Shown here: piece by piece, positions 1 to 8,847 of the stretch | Layout: each line of letters opens with the position of its first letter | Position numbering within the stretch: position 1 is the stretch's first letter | From: Maricaulis sp036231565 | Lineage (GTDB): Bacteria > Pseudomonadota > Alphaproteobacteria > Caulobacterales > Maricaulaceae | Length of the DNA: 64,000 bases | Direction: 5' to 3' | Assembly (NCBI GenBank): GCA_036231565.1 | Contig: JAZAHA010000024.1 | Span: 74,000 to 137,999, forward strand | The notes under the pieces: generated by a model | The model's input: only the letters and a program-made list of their open reading frames with translations | Databases searched by the model: none | What the model was told of the DNA's origin: nothing | Program-made: the position numbers and the translations under genes

Positions 1-2957
1 CAGAGGGGCTCGCGCCCGAGGAGGTGGAGCGCTACGTCACCTTCCCGGTCGAGACCGCCATGAACGGTCTGCCGCGACTTACCGAAGTCCGCTCGACATC
101 GAATTTCGGCCTTTCGGTCGTGAACGTCTATTTCGAGGACGGGACGGACATCTACCGCGCCCGTCAGCTCGTAGGCGAGCGCCTCCAGCTGGCTCGGGAG
201 GAAATCCCCGGGGGCTTCGGCGAGCCCGCGATGGGGCCGATCACCACCGGTCTTGGCCAGATCCTGTTCTATTTCCTGGAGAGCACAGAAACCGGGGCGG
301 ACGGTATCGCCCTGCGTACACTCCAGGACTGGCAGATCAAGTTCGATCTGCAAACGGTCCGGGGCGTCACGGAAGTGCTGTCCCTGGGCGGTTTCGAACG
401 GCAATACCAGATCAATGTGCGGCCCGATGCACTGCTGCGCTATGATCTGTCTGTCGGGGATGTGGTCGCTGCGGTCGAGGCCAACAACGCCAATGCCGGC
501 GCGCGGTTTCTGGTCGAAAACGCCGAACAATATACGGTGCGCGCGGTCGGCTTGGCCCGAGGTGAACACGATCTTGGGGACATCGTCGTCAAGGTCGTCG
601 ATAGTGTGCCGGTTCGCGTGCGAGACGTCGCCGATATCTCGATCGGCGGGGCGCCACGGCAAGGCCTGGCAACCATGGACGGCCGGGGTGAGGTCGTTGC
701 CGGCCTGGTTCTCAAGCTGATAGGCGCCAATACCAATGACGTGATCGGCCGTGTCCACGACCGGCTGGACCGGATCAACCAGACCCTGCCCGACGGTGTC
801 CGCGCGGTGCCTTATTATGACCAGTCCGAACTGGTAAGGGCAGCCGTTTCAACCATGACGACGGCGCTGTGGCAGGGCGCGCTGCTGGTCGCTGTCGTCC
901 TGTTCGCCTTCCTGCGGGGCTGGCGGCCAAGTCTGATCGTCGTGGCGGCGATCCCGTTCTCTGCGGCTTTTGCCCTGATCGCGATGCGCTTGTTCGATGT
1001 GTCGGCCAATCTGATGTCGCTGGGCGGCATCGCCATCGCCATCGGCATGATGGTCGACGGGGCCGTGGTTATCGTGGAGAACGTCAATCGGCGCCTGGCC
1101 GATTCCGGGGCGGGGCAGAGCCGCCGCGGTGTCGTGGCGCAAGCCTGTGCCGAGGTGCTGCAGCCGCTGGTCTTTGCCATCCTGATCGTGGTGGTCGTCT
1201 TCCTGCCGATCCTCACGCTGGACGGTGTGGAGGGAAAGACTTTCAGGCCGCTGGCTTTCGCCGTCGTCTTTGCCATGGCCGGGTCGCTGGTCTTTGCCGT
1301 CCTTCTGGCGCCGGCCGCCGCCTTTTTCGGCCTGCGGCCAAGACCCGTCCGCACAGGTGGCGCGGATCTCTATAGCCGCTGGTTCGCGCCGGCCGTCGGC
1401 TTCTTCGTGGCGCGGCGCTGGGCTGCCGTCCTGCTTGCTGGTGTCATGCTGGCGGCAGGAGCCTCGATCTTTCCGCGTCTGGGTTCGGAATTTACACCGC
1501 GGATGAATGAGGGCGACCTGCTGATCCGTCTGACAATGGCCCCTTCGATCAGCCTGCCGGAGGCGCGCGAGACGGTTACCCGGTTCGAACAGGCCCTGCT
1601 TGACGACTTTCCCGAGGTCGAGCGTGTTGTGACGCGCGTCGGTCGCGGCGAGGTCGGTGCCCATGCCGATCCGGTCAACAGCGCCGAAGCTTTCGTGGCC
1701 TTGCGGCCGCGATCGGAATGGACCACGGCACGGACCCAGGAGGCCTTGCTGGCCAGCATCAGCGCACGCTTCGAGGATTTCCCCGGCGCCCGCCTCAATG
1801 TCACCCAGCCGATCGCCGCGGCGACCGACGAACTCCTCACCGGCACCAAGGCCGATCTCGCCATCAAGCTGTTCGGCGAGGACATGGCGGTGCTGGAACG
1901 GGAGGCAGCCCAGATTGCTGCCGTCATCCGCAGCCTTGACGGTTCGGCCGATGTGCAGACCGACCAGGTGACGGGGGCTCCGCAATTGCGCATCACGGTG
2001 GACCGCGACGCGATCAGCCGCTTCGGCATCAATGTCGAGGATGTCCTGTCCGTCGTCCGCAGTGCGGTGGGCGGCGAGACAGCAGGACAGGTGTTCGAAG
2101 GCATCCGTCGTTACGACATCGTCGTTCGCTATCCCGAAGCCGACCGCGCCAATGCCGAGCGCATCGGCCGGATTATCCTCAACGGGCCCGGCGGCGAACT
2201 CATCCCGCTAAGCCAGGTGGCGGATGTCGAACGGATCGAGGGGCCCCGCCAGGTCACCCGCGAGAACGGCCGGCGTTTCATCACCATCCAGACCAATGTC
2301 CGCGGGCGCGACATCGGGTCCTTCGTCGCCGAAGGCCAGGATGCCGTCGCGAGGCGGGTGGACCTGCCTTCGGGCTACTATATTGAATGGGGCGGCCAGT
2401 TCGAATTGCAGCAGCAGGCCAATGCCCGCTTTGCCCTGGTGATCCCGGCCACGCTCGGGATCGTGATGCTCCTCCTTCTGTTCAGCTTCGGCCGGCTGAA
2501 AAGTGCCCTTTTGATCGTGGCCAACATTCCCCTGGCCCTAGTCGGCGGTGTTGCCGCGCTCTGGCTGACCGGCCAGAATCTGTCGGTCCCGGCCTCGGTC
2601 GGCTTCATCGCCCTGTTCGGCATCGCCCTGGGCAATGGCATGGTGCTGGTCTCCTTCCTCGACCGTTTTGCGCGGACGCGCCGGGACGTGGATGCCTTCA
2701 GTATCGAGGCCGCCGTGATGCGGGCGCAGCCGGTATTGATGACGGCCACCACGACCGGGCTCGGCCTGATGCCGCTGCTCTTTGCAAGCGGGATTGGATC
2801 GGAGGTGCAACGTCCGCTCGCCGCTGTCGTCATGGGCGGGCTGGTGACATCGACCGTATTGACGCTGCTGGTGCTGCCGGCCGTCTACAAATGGTTTGCG
2901 CCTCGACCGGACGATCCGGCACGGAGTCAAGGCGACCGGCCCCGGAGTGGGGCCTGA
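1..2957 (+). CDS. Heavy-metal RND efflux permease (CzcA/CusA type), 5' partial
   Basis: Inner-membrane proton/metal antiporter subunit of a tripartite efflux pump. The frame is open from the left edge and reads EGLAPEEVERYVTFPVE, a block characteristic of HME-RND proteins close to their N-terminus, so only the first few dozen residues are missing; the in-frame GTG at 24 is internal. The membrane segment with GMMVDGAVVIVEN carries the Asp and Glu of the TM4 proton relay, and a second repeat-like membrane half lies near the C-terminus. The context GGIAIAIG around the relay is CusA-like, but two of the three pore methionines I would expect for copper are not evident (Glu/Ala-rich sequence at those blocks), so the metal is not assigned. 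Membrane-fusion and outer-membrane partners would lie upstream, outside the window. Confidence 0.93.
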   Translation, partial: EGLAPEEVERYVTFPVETAMNGLPRLTEVRSTSNFGLSVVNVYFEDGTDIYRARQLVGERLQLAREEIPGGFGEPAMGPITTGLGQILFYFLESTETGADGIALRTLQDWQIKFDLQTVRGVTEVLSLGGFERQYQINVRPDALLRYDLSVGDVVAAVEANNANAGARFLVENAEQYTVRAVGLARGEHDLGDIVVKVVDSVPVRVRDVADISIGGAPRQGLATMDGRGEVVAGLVLKLIGANTNDVIGRVHDRLDRINQTLPDGVRAVPYYDQSELVRAAVSTMTTALWQGALLVAVVLFAFLRGWRPSLIVVAAIPFSAAFALIAMRLFDVSANLMSLGGIAIAIGMMVDGAVVIVENVNRRLADSGAGQSRRGVVAQACAEVLQPLVFAILIVVVVFLPILTLDGVEGKTFRPLAFAVVFAMAGSLVFAVLLAPAAAFFGLRPRPVRTGGADLYSRWFAPAVGFFVARRWAAVLLAGVMLAAGASIFPRLGSEFTPRMNEGDLLIRLTMAPSISLPEARETVTRFEQALLDDFPEVERVVTRVGRGEVGAHADPVNSAEAFVALRPRSEWTTARTQEALLASISARFEDFPGARLNVTQPIAAATDELLTGTKADLAIKLFGEDMAVLEREAAQIAAVIRSLDGSADVQTDQVTGAPQLRITVDRDAISRFGINVEDVLSVVRSAVGGETAGQVFEGIRRYDIVVRYPEADRANAERIGRIILNGPGGELIPLSQVADVERIEGPRQVTRENGRRFITIQTNVRGRDIGSFVAEGQDAVARRVDLPSGYYIEWGGQFELQQQANARFALVIPATLGIVMLLLLFSFGRLKSALLIVANIPLALVGGVAALWLTGQNLSVPASVGFIALFGIALGNGMVLVSFLDRFARTRRDVDAFSIEAAVMRAQPVLMTATTTGLGLMPLLFASGIGSEVQRPLAAVVMGGLVTSTVLTLLVLPAVYKWFAPRPDDPARSQGDRPRSGA

Positions 2958-2963
2958 CGACAA

Positions 2964-2991
2964 GGCTCCGGGCTGCAGGCGGTCCGGAGCC
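2964..2991 (+). terminator. GC-rich hairpin just after the RND gene
   Basis: GGCTCCGG (2964-2971) pairs with CCGGAGCC (2984-2991) across a 12-nt loop, starting 7 nt after the stop codon. No T-run follows, so this is at best a weak or Rho-assisted end. The rest of the gap to 3244 shows no convincing gene. Confidence 0.3.
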
Positions 2992-3244
2992 GCTTCACCG
3001 GGGAGGCGGGGCTCGGCTTCCGGAGGGTGTCGCTGTCCCCGGCAACCCGCTTGGCGCGTCTCATACGAGAGAGTGGGACCAATGCGTGTTGCGGAACGAG
3101 GGGATCGGGAATCGGCGAAGCAAAGGCCAAGAGCCTTCCTTTGCCCTCATCCGGAGTGTGCATCCTGCTGACGTTTACGGGAAAGGTTGTGAAACGCCAA
3201 TCAGCCTTCTATGGAATTGCATTCAGCAAGAGAAGGGCCGCAAG

Positions 3245-5515
3245 ATGCGATTGACGCACAATCTGGCACGGGCATTTACACTCGATCCAGCTCCTGCGTC
3301 TGGAGGCGATAAAACCCGCCACGAATTTTGGCTGGGCATCTTTGCCAGCTTCATTACCTCGTACGCGCTCCTTCTTGCCGCCTATCAGTTGCATGATCTG
3401 ATGCAGGATGATGCCGCAGGTGCGTTTTCGGGTGTAATGAATACATACAATAGTTATTACGGAGAAATAACATCGAGGCACGGTATTCTCGAGACGCTGT
3501 TTCGACATGTTTCCGCAGATGTTTCGGTTCAGACATCTCGATTGCTTGTTGTTGTGTTCGGGGTTTTTCCTGCTTGTTTTTCTACCTATTACGTTGCCGT
3601 TAGGTTTCTTAATGTTCGGCCGATCGGTGCTATGGTGGCGGTTTGCATTCCATTTCTTTTAGGTGGTCAGGTTGTTATACCGTTCAGTTATAATTCAAGC
3701 TACCCTGTTTTCGATCTTCTTTCCCTTTCTATTTGCGTTGCCGCTGTCTGCGTGGGCAGTCGCAGTGACAACTTGGAATTCGTTGGCGCGATTTTGCTGT
3801 CGTTGGCTTTTCTTGTTTCGGAGGCCATGAATAACGCCCCATTTTTGACCCCGTCGTTGTTTGTTTTCGTTCTATTTTTGAGGTGGCGAAGCGTAACTGC
3901 GCGGTTTTTAACCGCTTTTGTTTTGGTGGGGGGCACTTTAAAAGTCGTATATGAAACTTTCGTGCTGCGGATGGACTCGACGCCAGGATCCCGAGAAGCC
4001 TTCAGTTTTAGCGATATATTGTATCAATTTTGGTCAAATATAGTAGACACAACCCACTCGGTTTTCGGGCTTGGTGTGGTAGGGGCAGTCATATTTGTAT
4101 TTTTATCTTCGGTTGCATTTGCGGGGTCTTATTTATCATGGGTGCATTTTAAGGATGGGCGATCTTTCATCGTTACCGTTTTTTCTTTATCGTTGTTTTA
4201 TATTCCTTTGCTCGGTTTTGCAGTCGCTGCTGAAGGGTTTCAGCTGAGATATGCTTTCTACAGTCATGTTGGCTTGATGTTACTATTCGGTTTTTGGATT
4301 TCACTTCTTTCTTCGGCGCTGCTCTGGCCGGAGGCTGAGCGCAGCGGCGGTGGCGAAATGTCCGGCGTCGTACGGTTTTCGAAGCGAATATCCAGAAGCG
4401 CTCTCATTTTGGGGGCTCTTTCGCTAACCGTCGTGGCTGCGTATCTAAAGTCGCAACCGTCTCCTGCTGCCGAACGGATCACCATGCAGCTCGAGCGCTT
4501 GTCTACGTATTTCCAGCGCCCTCCTGCTCGAGCAATACGGGCTGCGCGGACTCACCAGTATCTCGTTATGACGGATGGCGGTGAGCTGCGCTCGAGCCTT
4601 TTGCCGCTCGCCACAGCGTTCGGCTATATCCAGCTCGTCACAGCCAATGCCGCTGCGTTTGGTTGGATCGGGCCCGCGGACGCGTGCGGCGACCCTTTTC
4701 GCGAAGACTGGAGTCTTTGGGGGCGTTCGAAACTGCCAGGAGCACTGAGCCTATCAGAGCCGATGTGGGTCGTCGGCGCCAACGGCAGGTTTGGTGGCGT
4801 GAGGGAACTGGGCTACCTGTTGGCTTCGGACGTAGACAATCCCTCGGCGCGGCTTGATGGCGCCCGTTGGCGTCTGTACGCGATCGGCGACCGGGCCGCT
4901 TCACTCGTTGCAGAGGGTGAAGGAGAGCTGAGCGCACTTGCTGCGATGCGGGAGCGGGGGATCGATCCGCAGTTGGTTGCGCTCAGTTGTGGCCTCGGTC
5001 GCTCTGCTTCTGCTGTGGACAGAGGGGTGATTGTTCACGATGGCGACTCAATAGAGGCGGAATTTGCTGGCGAGGCTTGGTCTTCTACCGGCTTTGGTCC
5101 TCCTTCGGCGTTTGTCAGTTCTGAGGGGCTTGTCCTTCGCCCTAACGAACACGCGATCTCTCGGAAGGGGCTTTCGGTGCAACCTGGTCAGACCGTCACA
5201 CTGTCCTATCGCGCCGAGATGCTTGGCGATTCCGGTGCCGGCGTTCCGATGGCTCTTCGAATTGGTCCTGTTGGCCGGTCCGCTGACGGTTCGGTCGTCT
5301 CCTGGTGGAGCCCCGAAGATACTGAAGAGCGGTTTCGGCACGCGCTGGCTGATGGTCGTTCCGAGATAACGGGAGCGCGCACGGTCGTTGTGCCAGAGGG
5401 CGTGGAGACCATGCATATCGCGTTCCGAGGGCCGGTCACCGAGATCGGGGCCGAGCTTCCAGTCGAAATACTTGTTACGGAAGCTCGTCTTGTATTGGAG
5501 GCTGCCGAGCAGTAG
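3245..5515 (+). CDS. Multi-spanning membrane protein with large C-terminal soluble domain; candidate GT-C transferase
   Basis: I do not recognise the family. 756 aa from the ATG at 3245 (AGAAGGG-type RBS upstream); the frame stays open further upstream but that part lies inside the preceding gene. Roughly the first 430 residues hold about ten hydrophobic segments with acidic loops after the first one (QDDAAG, about residue 55), and the last 300 residues are soluble and probably extracytoplasmic. This architecture, next to rmlB, wecE, a GtrA-like flippase and a GtrB-like transferase, matches the third, serotype-specific component of Gtr systems, a polyprenyl-phosphate-sugar dependent GT-C enzyme. 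The function is inferred from architecture and context only. Bases 3400-4300 are visibly T-rich and much lower in GC than the neighbours, which suggests horizontal acquisition, as is usual for O-antigen genes. Confidence 0.75.
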   Translation: MRLTHNLARAFTLDPAPASGGDKTRHEFWLGIFASFITSYALLLAAYQLHDLMQDDAAGAFSGVMNTYNSYYGEITSRHGILETLFRHVSADVSVQTSRLLVVVFGVFPACFSTYYVAVRFLNVRPIGAMVAVCIPFLLGGQVVIPFSYNSSYPVFDLLSLSICVAAVCVGSRSDNLEFVGAILLSLAFLVSEAMNNAPFLTPSLFVFVLFLRWRSVTARFLTAFVLVGGTLKVVYETFVLRMDSTPGSREAFSFSDILYQFWSNIVDTTHSVFGLGVVGAVIFVFLSSVAFAGSYLSWVHFKDGRSFIVTVFSLSLFYIPLLGFAVAAEGFQLRYAFYSHVGLMLLFGFWISLLSSALLWPEAERSGGGEMSGVVRFSKRISRSALILGALSLTVVAAYLKSQPSPAAERITMQLERLSTYFQRPPARAIRAARTHQYLVMTDGGELRSSLLPLATAFGYIQLVTANAAAFGWIGPADACGDPFREDWSLWGRSKLPGALSLSEPMWVVGANGRFGGVRELGYLLASDVDNPSARLDGARWRLYAIGDRAASLVAEGEGELSALAAMRERGIDPQLVALSCGLGRSASAVDRGVIVHDGDSIEAEFAGEAWSSTGFGPPSAFVSSEGLVLRPNEHAISRKGLSVQPGQTVTLSYRAEMLGDSGAGVPMALRIGPVGRSADGSVVSWWSPEDTEERFRHALADGRSEITGARTVVVPEGVETMHIAFRGPVTEIGAELPVEILVTEARLVLEAAEQ

Positions 5516-5552
5516 CACTACAGCAGCGACGCGCTTGTTCCCGGGGGACCCC

Positions 5553-6623
5553 ATGAAAATTCTCGTCACCGGCGGTCTGGGCTTTATTGGCTCGGCAGTT
5601 GTGCGCCGGCTGATCCGGAGCACAGAGCACGAGGTCGTCGTGCTTGATGCAATGACCTATGCGGCGCTGCCCGAAGCGGTCGAGGACTGCGCCGGAAGCG
5701 GGCGTTATTGTCTCGAGAAGGGGGATATCCGCGATACTGATCGCGTCCGCTCGGTTTTCGAGACCCACAAGCCCGACCTGGTCATGCACCTCGCTGCGGA
5801 AAGCCATGTCGACCGGTCCATCGACGGGCCGGGCGATTTCATCCAGACCAATATTGTCGGTACGTTCAATATGCTCCAGGGCGCGCGCGCGCATCTGGAG
5901 AGTCTGGCGGGGGAGGCACGCGACCGGTTCCGGTTCCATCACATCTCGACAGACGAGGTCTTCGGCTCGCTCGCGGTGGGAGATCCTGCGTTCACCGAGA
6001 CCACGCGCTATGATCCACGTTCTCCCTACTCGGCATCGAAAGCGGCCTCTGACCATCTGGTGCGTGCCTGGGGAGAGACTTTCGGGCTGCCTGTGGTCCT
6101 TTCGAACTGCTCGAATAATTATGGCCCCTGGCAGTATCCGGAGAAGCTGATACCGGTGATAATCGCGAAGGCGCGAGACGGTCTGAAGCTTCCTGTTTAT
6201 GGCAGGGGCGAGAACATCCGGGACTGGCTTCACGTGGATGACCACGCCGAGGCGCTTGTTCTGGTTGCGCTGAACGGCCGTCCCGGCAAGAGCTATAACG
6301 TCGGCGGTGCGGCCGAGCGAACCAACCTCCAGGTCGTGCATGCGATCTGTGCGGCACTGGACGCCCGCTTTCCCGACGTTGCGCCGCATGCTGACCTGAT
6401 CAGCTTTGTCGCAGACAGGCCGGGTCATGATTTCCGCTACGCGATCGACTTCAGCCTGATCGAAAGGGAGCTCGGATGGCGGCCCCGGCGCACATTCGAG
6501 CTGGGCCTGCCCGATACGGTGAACTGGTATCTCGACAATGAGGCCTGGTGGCGGCGCGTGCTCGAACAATCCGGCGGGGCGAAGCGTATCGGTCTTGCAA
6601 CCGGGAGTGTGCGCGGCGGATAG
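5553..6623 (+). CDS. rmlB: dTDP-glucose 4,6-dehydratase
   Basis: 356 aa, the usual RmlB length. It converts dTDP-glucose to dTDP-4-keto-6-deoxyglucose with bound NAD, the entry step to dTDP-6-deoxy- and amino-sugars. Visible signatures are the N-terminal Rossmann loop GGLGFIGS, LAAESHVDRSI, the catalytic STDEVFG segment and the Tyr-x3-Lys pair in PYSASKAASDH. The start is the ATG at 5553, which opens directly on the Rossmann strand (MKILVTGG); the upstream extension of the frame lacks any family similarity. It follows the membrane protein by 37 bp and precedes wecE, which uses its product. No rmlA, rmlC or rmlD is in the window, consistent with an amino-sugar rather than rhamnose route. Confidence 0.95.
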   Translation: MKILVTGGLGFIGSAVVRRLIRSTEHEVVVLDAMTYAALPEAVEDCAGSGRYCLEKGDIRDTDRVRSVFETHKPDLVMHLAAESHVDRSIDGPGDFIQTNIVGTFNMLQGARAHLESLAGEARDRFRFHHISTDEVFGSLAVGDPAFTETTRYDPRSPYSASKAASDHLVRAWGETFGLPVVLSNCSNNYGPWQYPEKLIPVIIAKARDGLKLPVYGRGENIRDWLHVDDHAEALVLVALNGRPGKSYNVGGAAERTNLQVVHAICAALDARFPDVAPHADLISFVADRPGHDFRYAIDFSLIERELGWRPRRTFELGLPDTVNWYLDNEAWWRRVLEQSGGAKRIGLATGSVRGG

Positions 6624-6767
6624 TGTCGCGTCGGGGCGCCGCCCTTGCAGCGTTGCGGATAAGACCGCTGGCTGCGTGAACTTGACCGCTTCAGCGAAGC
6701 GGACAGGTGCCGCACTCGGCCGTGTTTGGATGGGCTATGCCGGCGGAATCGGCCGGAGGGGAATGAT

Positions 6768-7898
6768 GTGAGCACTGTTCGATTCAATGTCCCGAACATT
6801 GTTGGTCGCGAGGAGGACTATCTCCACGAAGCGCTTGCGCAGGGTCATCTCTCGGGGGACGGGCCCTTTACCAAGAAATGTCACGCATGGCTTTCCAGCC
6901 AGATCGGCGGACGCGCGCTGCTCACGCATTCATGCACCGGCGCACTGGAGATGGCTTGTCTGCTGGCGAATCTCGAGCCGGGCGACGAGGTCATCCTGCC
7001 GTCCTATACCTTTGTTTCGACAGCGAATGCGGTGGCCTTGCGGGGGGCTGTGCCGGTGTTTGTCGATATTCGCGAGGACACGCTGAATATTGACGAAAGC
7101 CTGGTCGAGGCTGCCATTACCGACAGGACAAGGGCGATTATTGCAGTCCACTATGCCGGAGTAGTGGCGGAGATGGACGCGATTAACGAGATCGCTGCGC
7201 GGCACGGTCTGTTCGTGATCGAGGATGCCGCCCAGGCGCTGTTCTCGACCTATCATGGGCGGCAGGCCGGGACGTTATCGCATGCCGCGGCGTTCAGCTT
7301 TCACGAAACCAAGAACGTGCTGTCAGGTGAGGGCGGTGCATTGATCGTGCAGGACGAGCCCGCCTTTCACCGTGCAGAAATCCTGAGGGAAAAGGGTACC
7401 AACCGGAGTCAGTTCTTCCGTGGCGCGATCGACAAATACACCTGGGTGGACCTCGGTTCGTCCTATTTGCCGGGAGAGCTTGTCGCCGCGTTTCTGTATG
7501 CGCAGCTGGAACAGGCTGAGGCGGTAACCCGCTATCGGCTTGATGTTTGCGATGCCTATCGCGAGGCCTTCGCCGATCTGGAACAGAAAGGCCGTGTTCG
7601 CCTGCCTGTGGTGCCGTCGCACTGCGACGCCAACGGTCACATGTTTTACCTGCTCCTTGACGATATGGACGATCGTACCGCCTTCATTGATGCAATGAAG
7701 GCTGCAGGTGTCATGACCCCGTTCCACTACGTACCGCTACATTCTGCGCCGGCTGGCCGTAAGTTCGGGCGCGTGCATGGCGAGATGCGGCAGACAGATC
7801 AGCTCAGCGAACGTCTGGTGCGCCTCCCGGTGTATTACGGTCTAGGGGGCAATCAGGGCGAGGTCATTGATGCAGCACTGGCAGCTCTTCAGGCTTGA
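6768..7898 (+). CDS. wecE: dTDP-4-amino-4,6-dideoxygalactose transaminase
   Basis: 376 aa, the same length as E. coli WecE and similar along its whole length as I recall it (CGDGGFT-like start region, EVI-PSYTFVSTANA, VHYAGV, EKGTNRSQFFRG, DKYTW-D-GSSY). It is a DegT/DnrJ/EryC1-family PLP enzyme that aminates C4 of dTDP-4-keto-6-deoxyglucose to give dTDP-Fuc4N. The PLP lysine is Lys182 in FSFHETKN. The start is GTG at 6768, preceded by GGAGGGG at about 7-nt spacing; an ATG 42 nt upstream adds residues with no counterpart. The product would be acylated by the hexapeptide transferase nearby. The 3' end overlaps the convergent gtrA-like gene by 10 bp. Confidence 0.93.
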   Translation: MSTVRFNVPNIVGREEDYLHEALAQGHLSGDGPFTKKCHAWLSSQIGGRALLTHSCTGALEMACLLANLEPGDEVILPSYTFVSTANAVALRGAVPVFVDIREDTLNIDESLVEAAITDRTRAIIAVHYAGVVAEMDAINEIAARHGLFVIEDAAQALFSTYHGRQAGTLSHAAAFSFHETKNVLSGEGGALIVQDEPAFHRAEILREKGTNRSQFFRGAIDKYTWVDLGSSYLPGELVAAFLYAQLEQAEAVTRYRLDVCDAYREAFADLEQKGRVRLPVVPSHCDANGHMFYLLLDDMDDRTAFIDAMKAAGVMTPFHYVPLHSAPAGRKFGRVHGEMRQTDQLSERLVRLPVYYGLGGNQGEVIDAALAALQA

Positions 7899-8290
7899 GG
7901 ATGATTTCGAAAGACCCAAAAGTTCAAAAGCGAGAAAATGGTGGCCGCCGCAGCGAGCATCGCTATCGCTTGCGCGAGCTGGTGCGGGGTACCAAAGACT
8001 CTGTGTCCCATGCCGAGGGCGAAAACCTGAACAAACATCCCTGAAACGTAGGTTGCGACATATCGTGGCGCGGTCCAGCTGTGCGCGCGGGCGCTGGAAA
8101 AGGACCACCCCCGGTTTACAACATACGTTCCCGCTACGCCGGAAATGAACAGGCCAACTGAGGCAAATTCGGGCGCTGCCCCCAAGGCAGTAAGAACAAT
8201 ATAGCCTGCATAAAGCAGGCCATTGGACGCTACCCCGACGACGCCATATCTCAACATCCGCACAAGGATTCTGCGCCGTTCCGGGTTCAC
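7889..8290 (-). CDS. GtrA family membrane protein (polyprenyl-phosphate-sugar flippase)
   Basis: 133 aa with four predicted transmembrane helices and the family's RYGVVGVASNGLLYAG opening and VNRGWSF motif. GtrA-like proteins are thought to flip polyprenyl-phosphate-linked sugars to the periplasmic face. It is the last gene of a tight three-gene minus-strand operon: its ATG overlaps the stop of the acyltransferase by 4 bp. It converges on wecE. The pairing with a GtrB-like transferase in the same operon supports the role. Confidence 0.88.
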   Translation of the reverse strand: MNPERRRILVRMLRYGVVGVASNGLLYAGYIVLTALGAAPEFASVGLFISGVAGTYVVNRGWSFSSARAHSWTAPRYVATYVSGMFVQVFALGMGHRVFGTPHQLAQAIAMLAAAATIFSLLNFWVFRNHPQA

Positions 8291-8847
8291 GAGTCCGACT
8301 TTCGGTAAGCGTCTTCAAGTGCAAGGAGCCGGTCGCTCCTTTCCTTGACGCGCCGCGCTGGAGCGCCAACGTAGATGCCCCATGGCTCGGTGCTGTGGTT
8401 TACGAGAGACAGCGCGCCGACAGAACAACCCTCTGCAATGTGTACGCCCGGCATGATCACGGAGTTAGCTCCTACGATAACATGTCGGGAAAGGTGCACC
8501 GGCTTCTTGGATTCAGCCTTGTATATGTCTGGAACTGTAGGATTGGTCAGATGCTTACCGGAATAGTCATCGGACTGGGCGAACACTTGGACTCCGTAGG
8601 CGAGCCCGGCGAAGTCGTCCATTGTTATGCCTGGCTCGCCGCCGGCCAGGTTGCACTGGACGGCTATATGAACGTTGCGGCCAAGCGTGACCGTGCCGGA
8701 AATTACGCAGAAATCGTCGATCCGGGAGTAGTCGCCAATCGAGATGTTATGGGGTTCGTAGATGGAGCATTTCTCGCTGACCATCACATCGCGGCCCAGC
8801 GCTCTTAACCCCATCTTCTCCAGCGTTGTGCGCGATAGCCAGCCCAT
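8287..8847 (-). CDS. Hexapeptide-repeat (LbetaH) acyltransferase
   Basis: 186 aa. The central region is a run of [LIV]-G-x4 hexapeptides (for example ISIGDYSRIDDF, VIVGANSVIMPGVHIAEG), the signature of left-handed beta-helix acyltransferases that usually use acetyl-CoA. Given wecE next door, the likely job is N-acylation of dTDP-Fuc4N. This would replace the GNAT enzyme WecD of enterobacteria; the acceptor is inferred, not shown. It abuts the glycosyltransferase stop codon (8848) without a gap and overlaps gtrA by 4 bp, so the three are co-translated. Confidence 0.85.
   Translation of the reverse strand: MGWLSRTTLEKMGLRALGRDVMVSEKCSIYEPHNISIGDYSRIDDFCVISGTVTLGRNVHIAVQCNLAGGEPGITMDDFAGLAYGVQVFAQSDDYSGKHLTNPTVPDIYKAESKKPVHLSRHVIVGANSVIMPGVHIAEGCSVGALSLVNHSTEPWGIYVGAPARRVKERSDRLLALEDAYRKSDS

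Noticed and set aside
1..2957. Assigning the RND pump specifically to copper (CusA)
   Set aside because: The relay region is CusA-like, but at least two of the pore methionine positions do not look like methionine and the cognate periplasmic genes are outside the window.
2387..3244. An N-terminal extension of the 756-aa membrane protein into the RND gene
   Set aside because: It would overlap the RND gene by about 570 bp in another frame and reads as a low-complexity shadow. The ATG at 3245 has an RBS and leads into the first helix.
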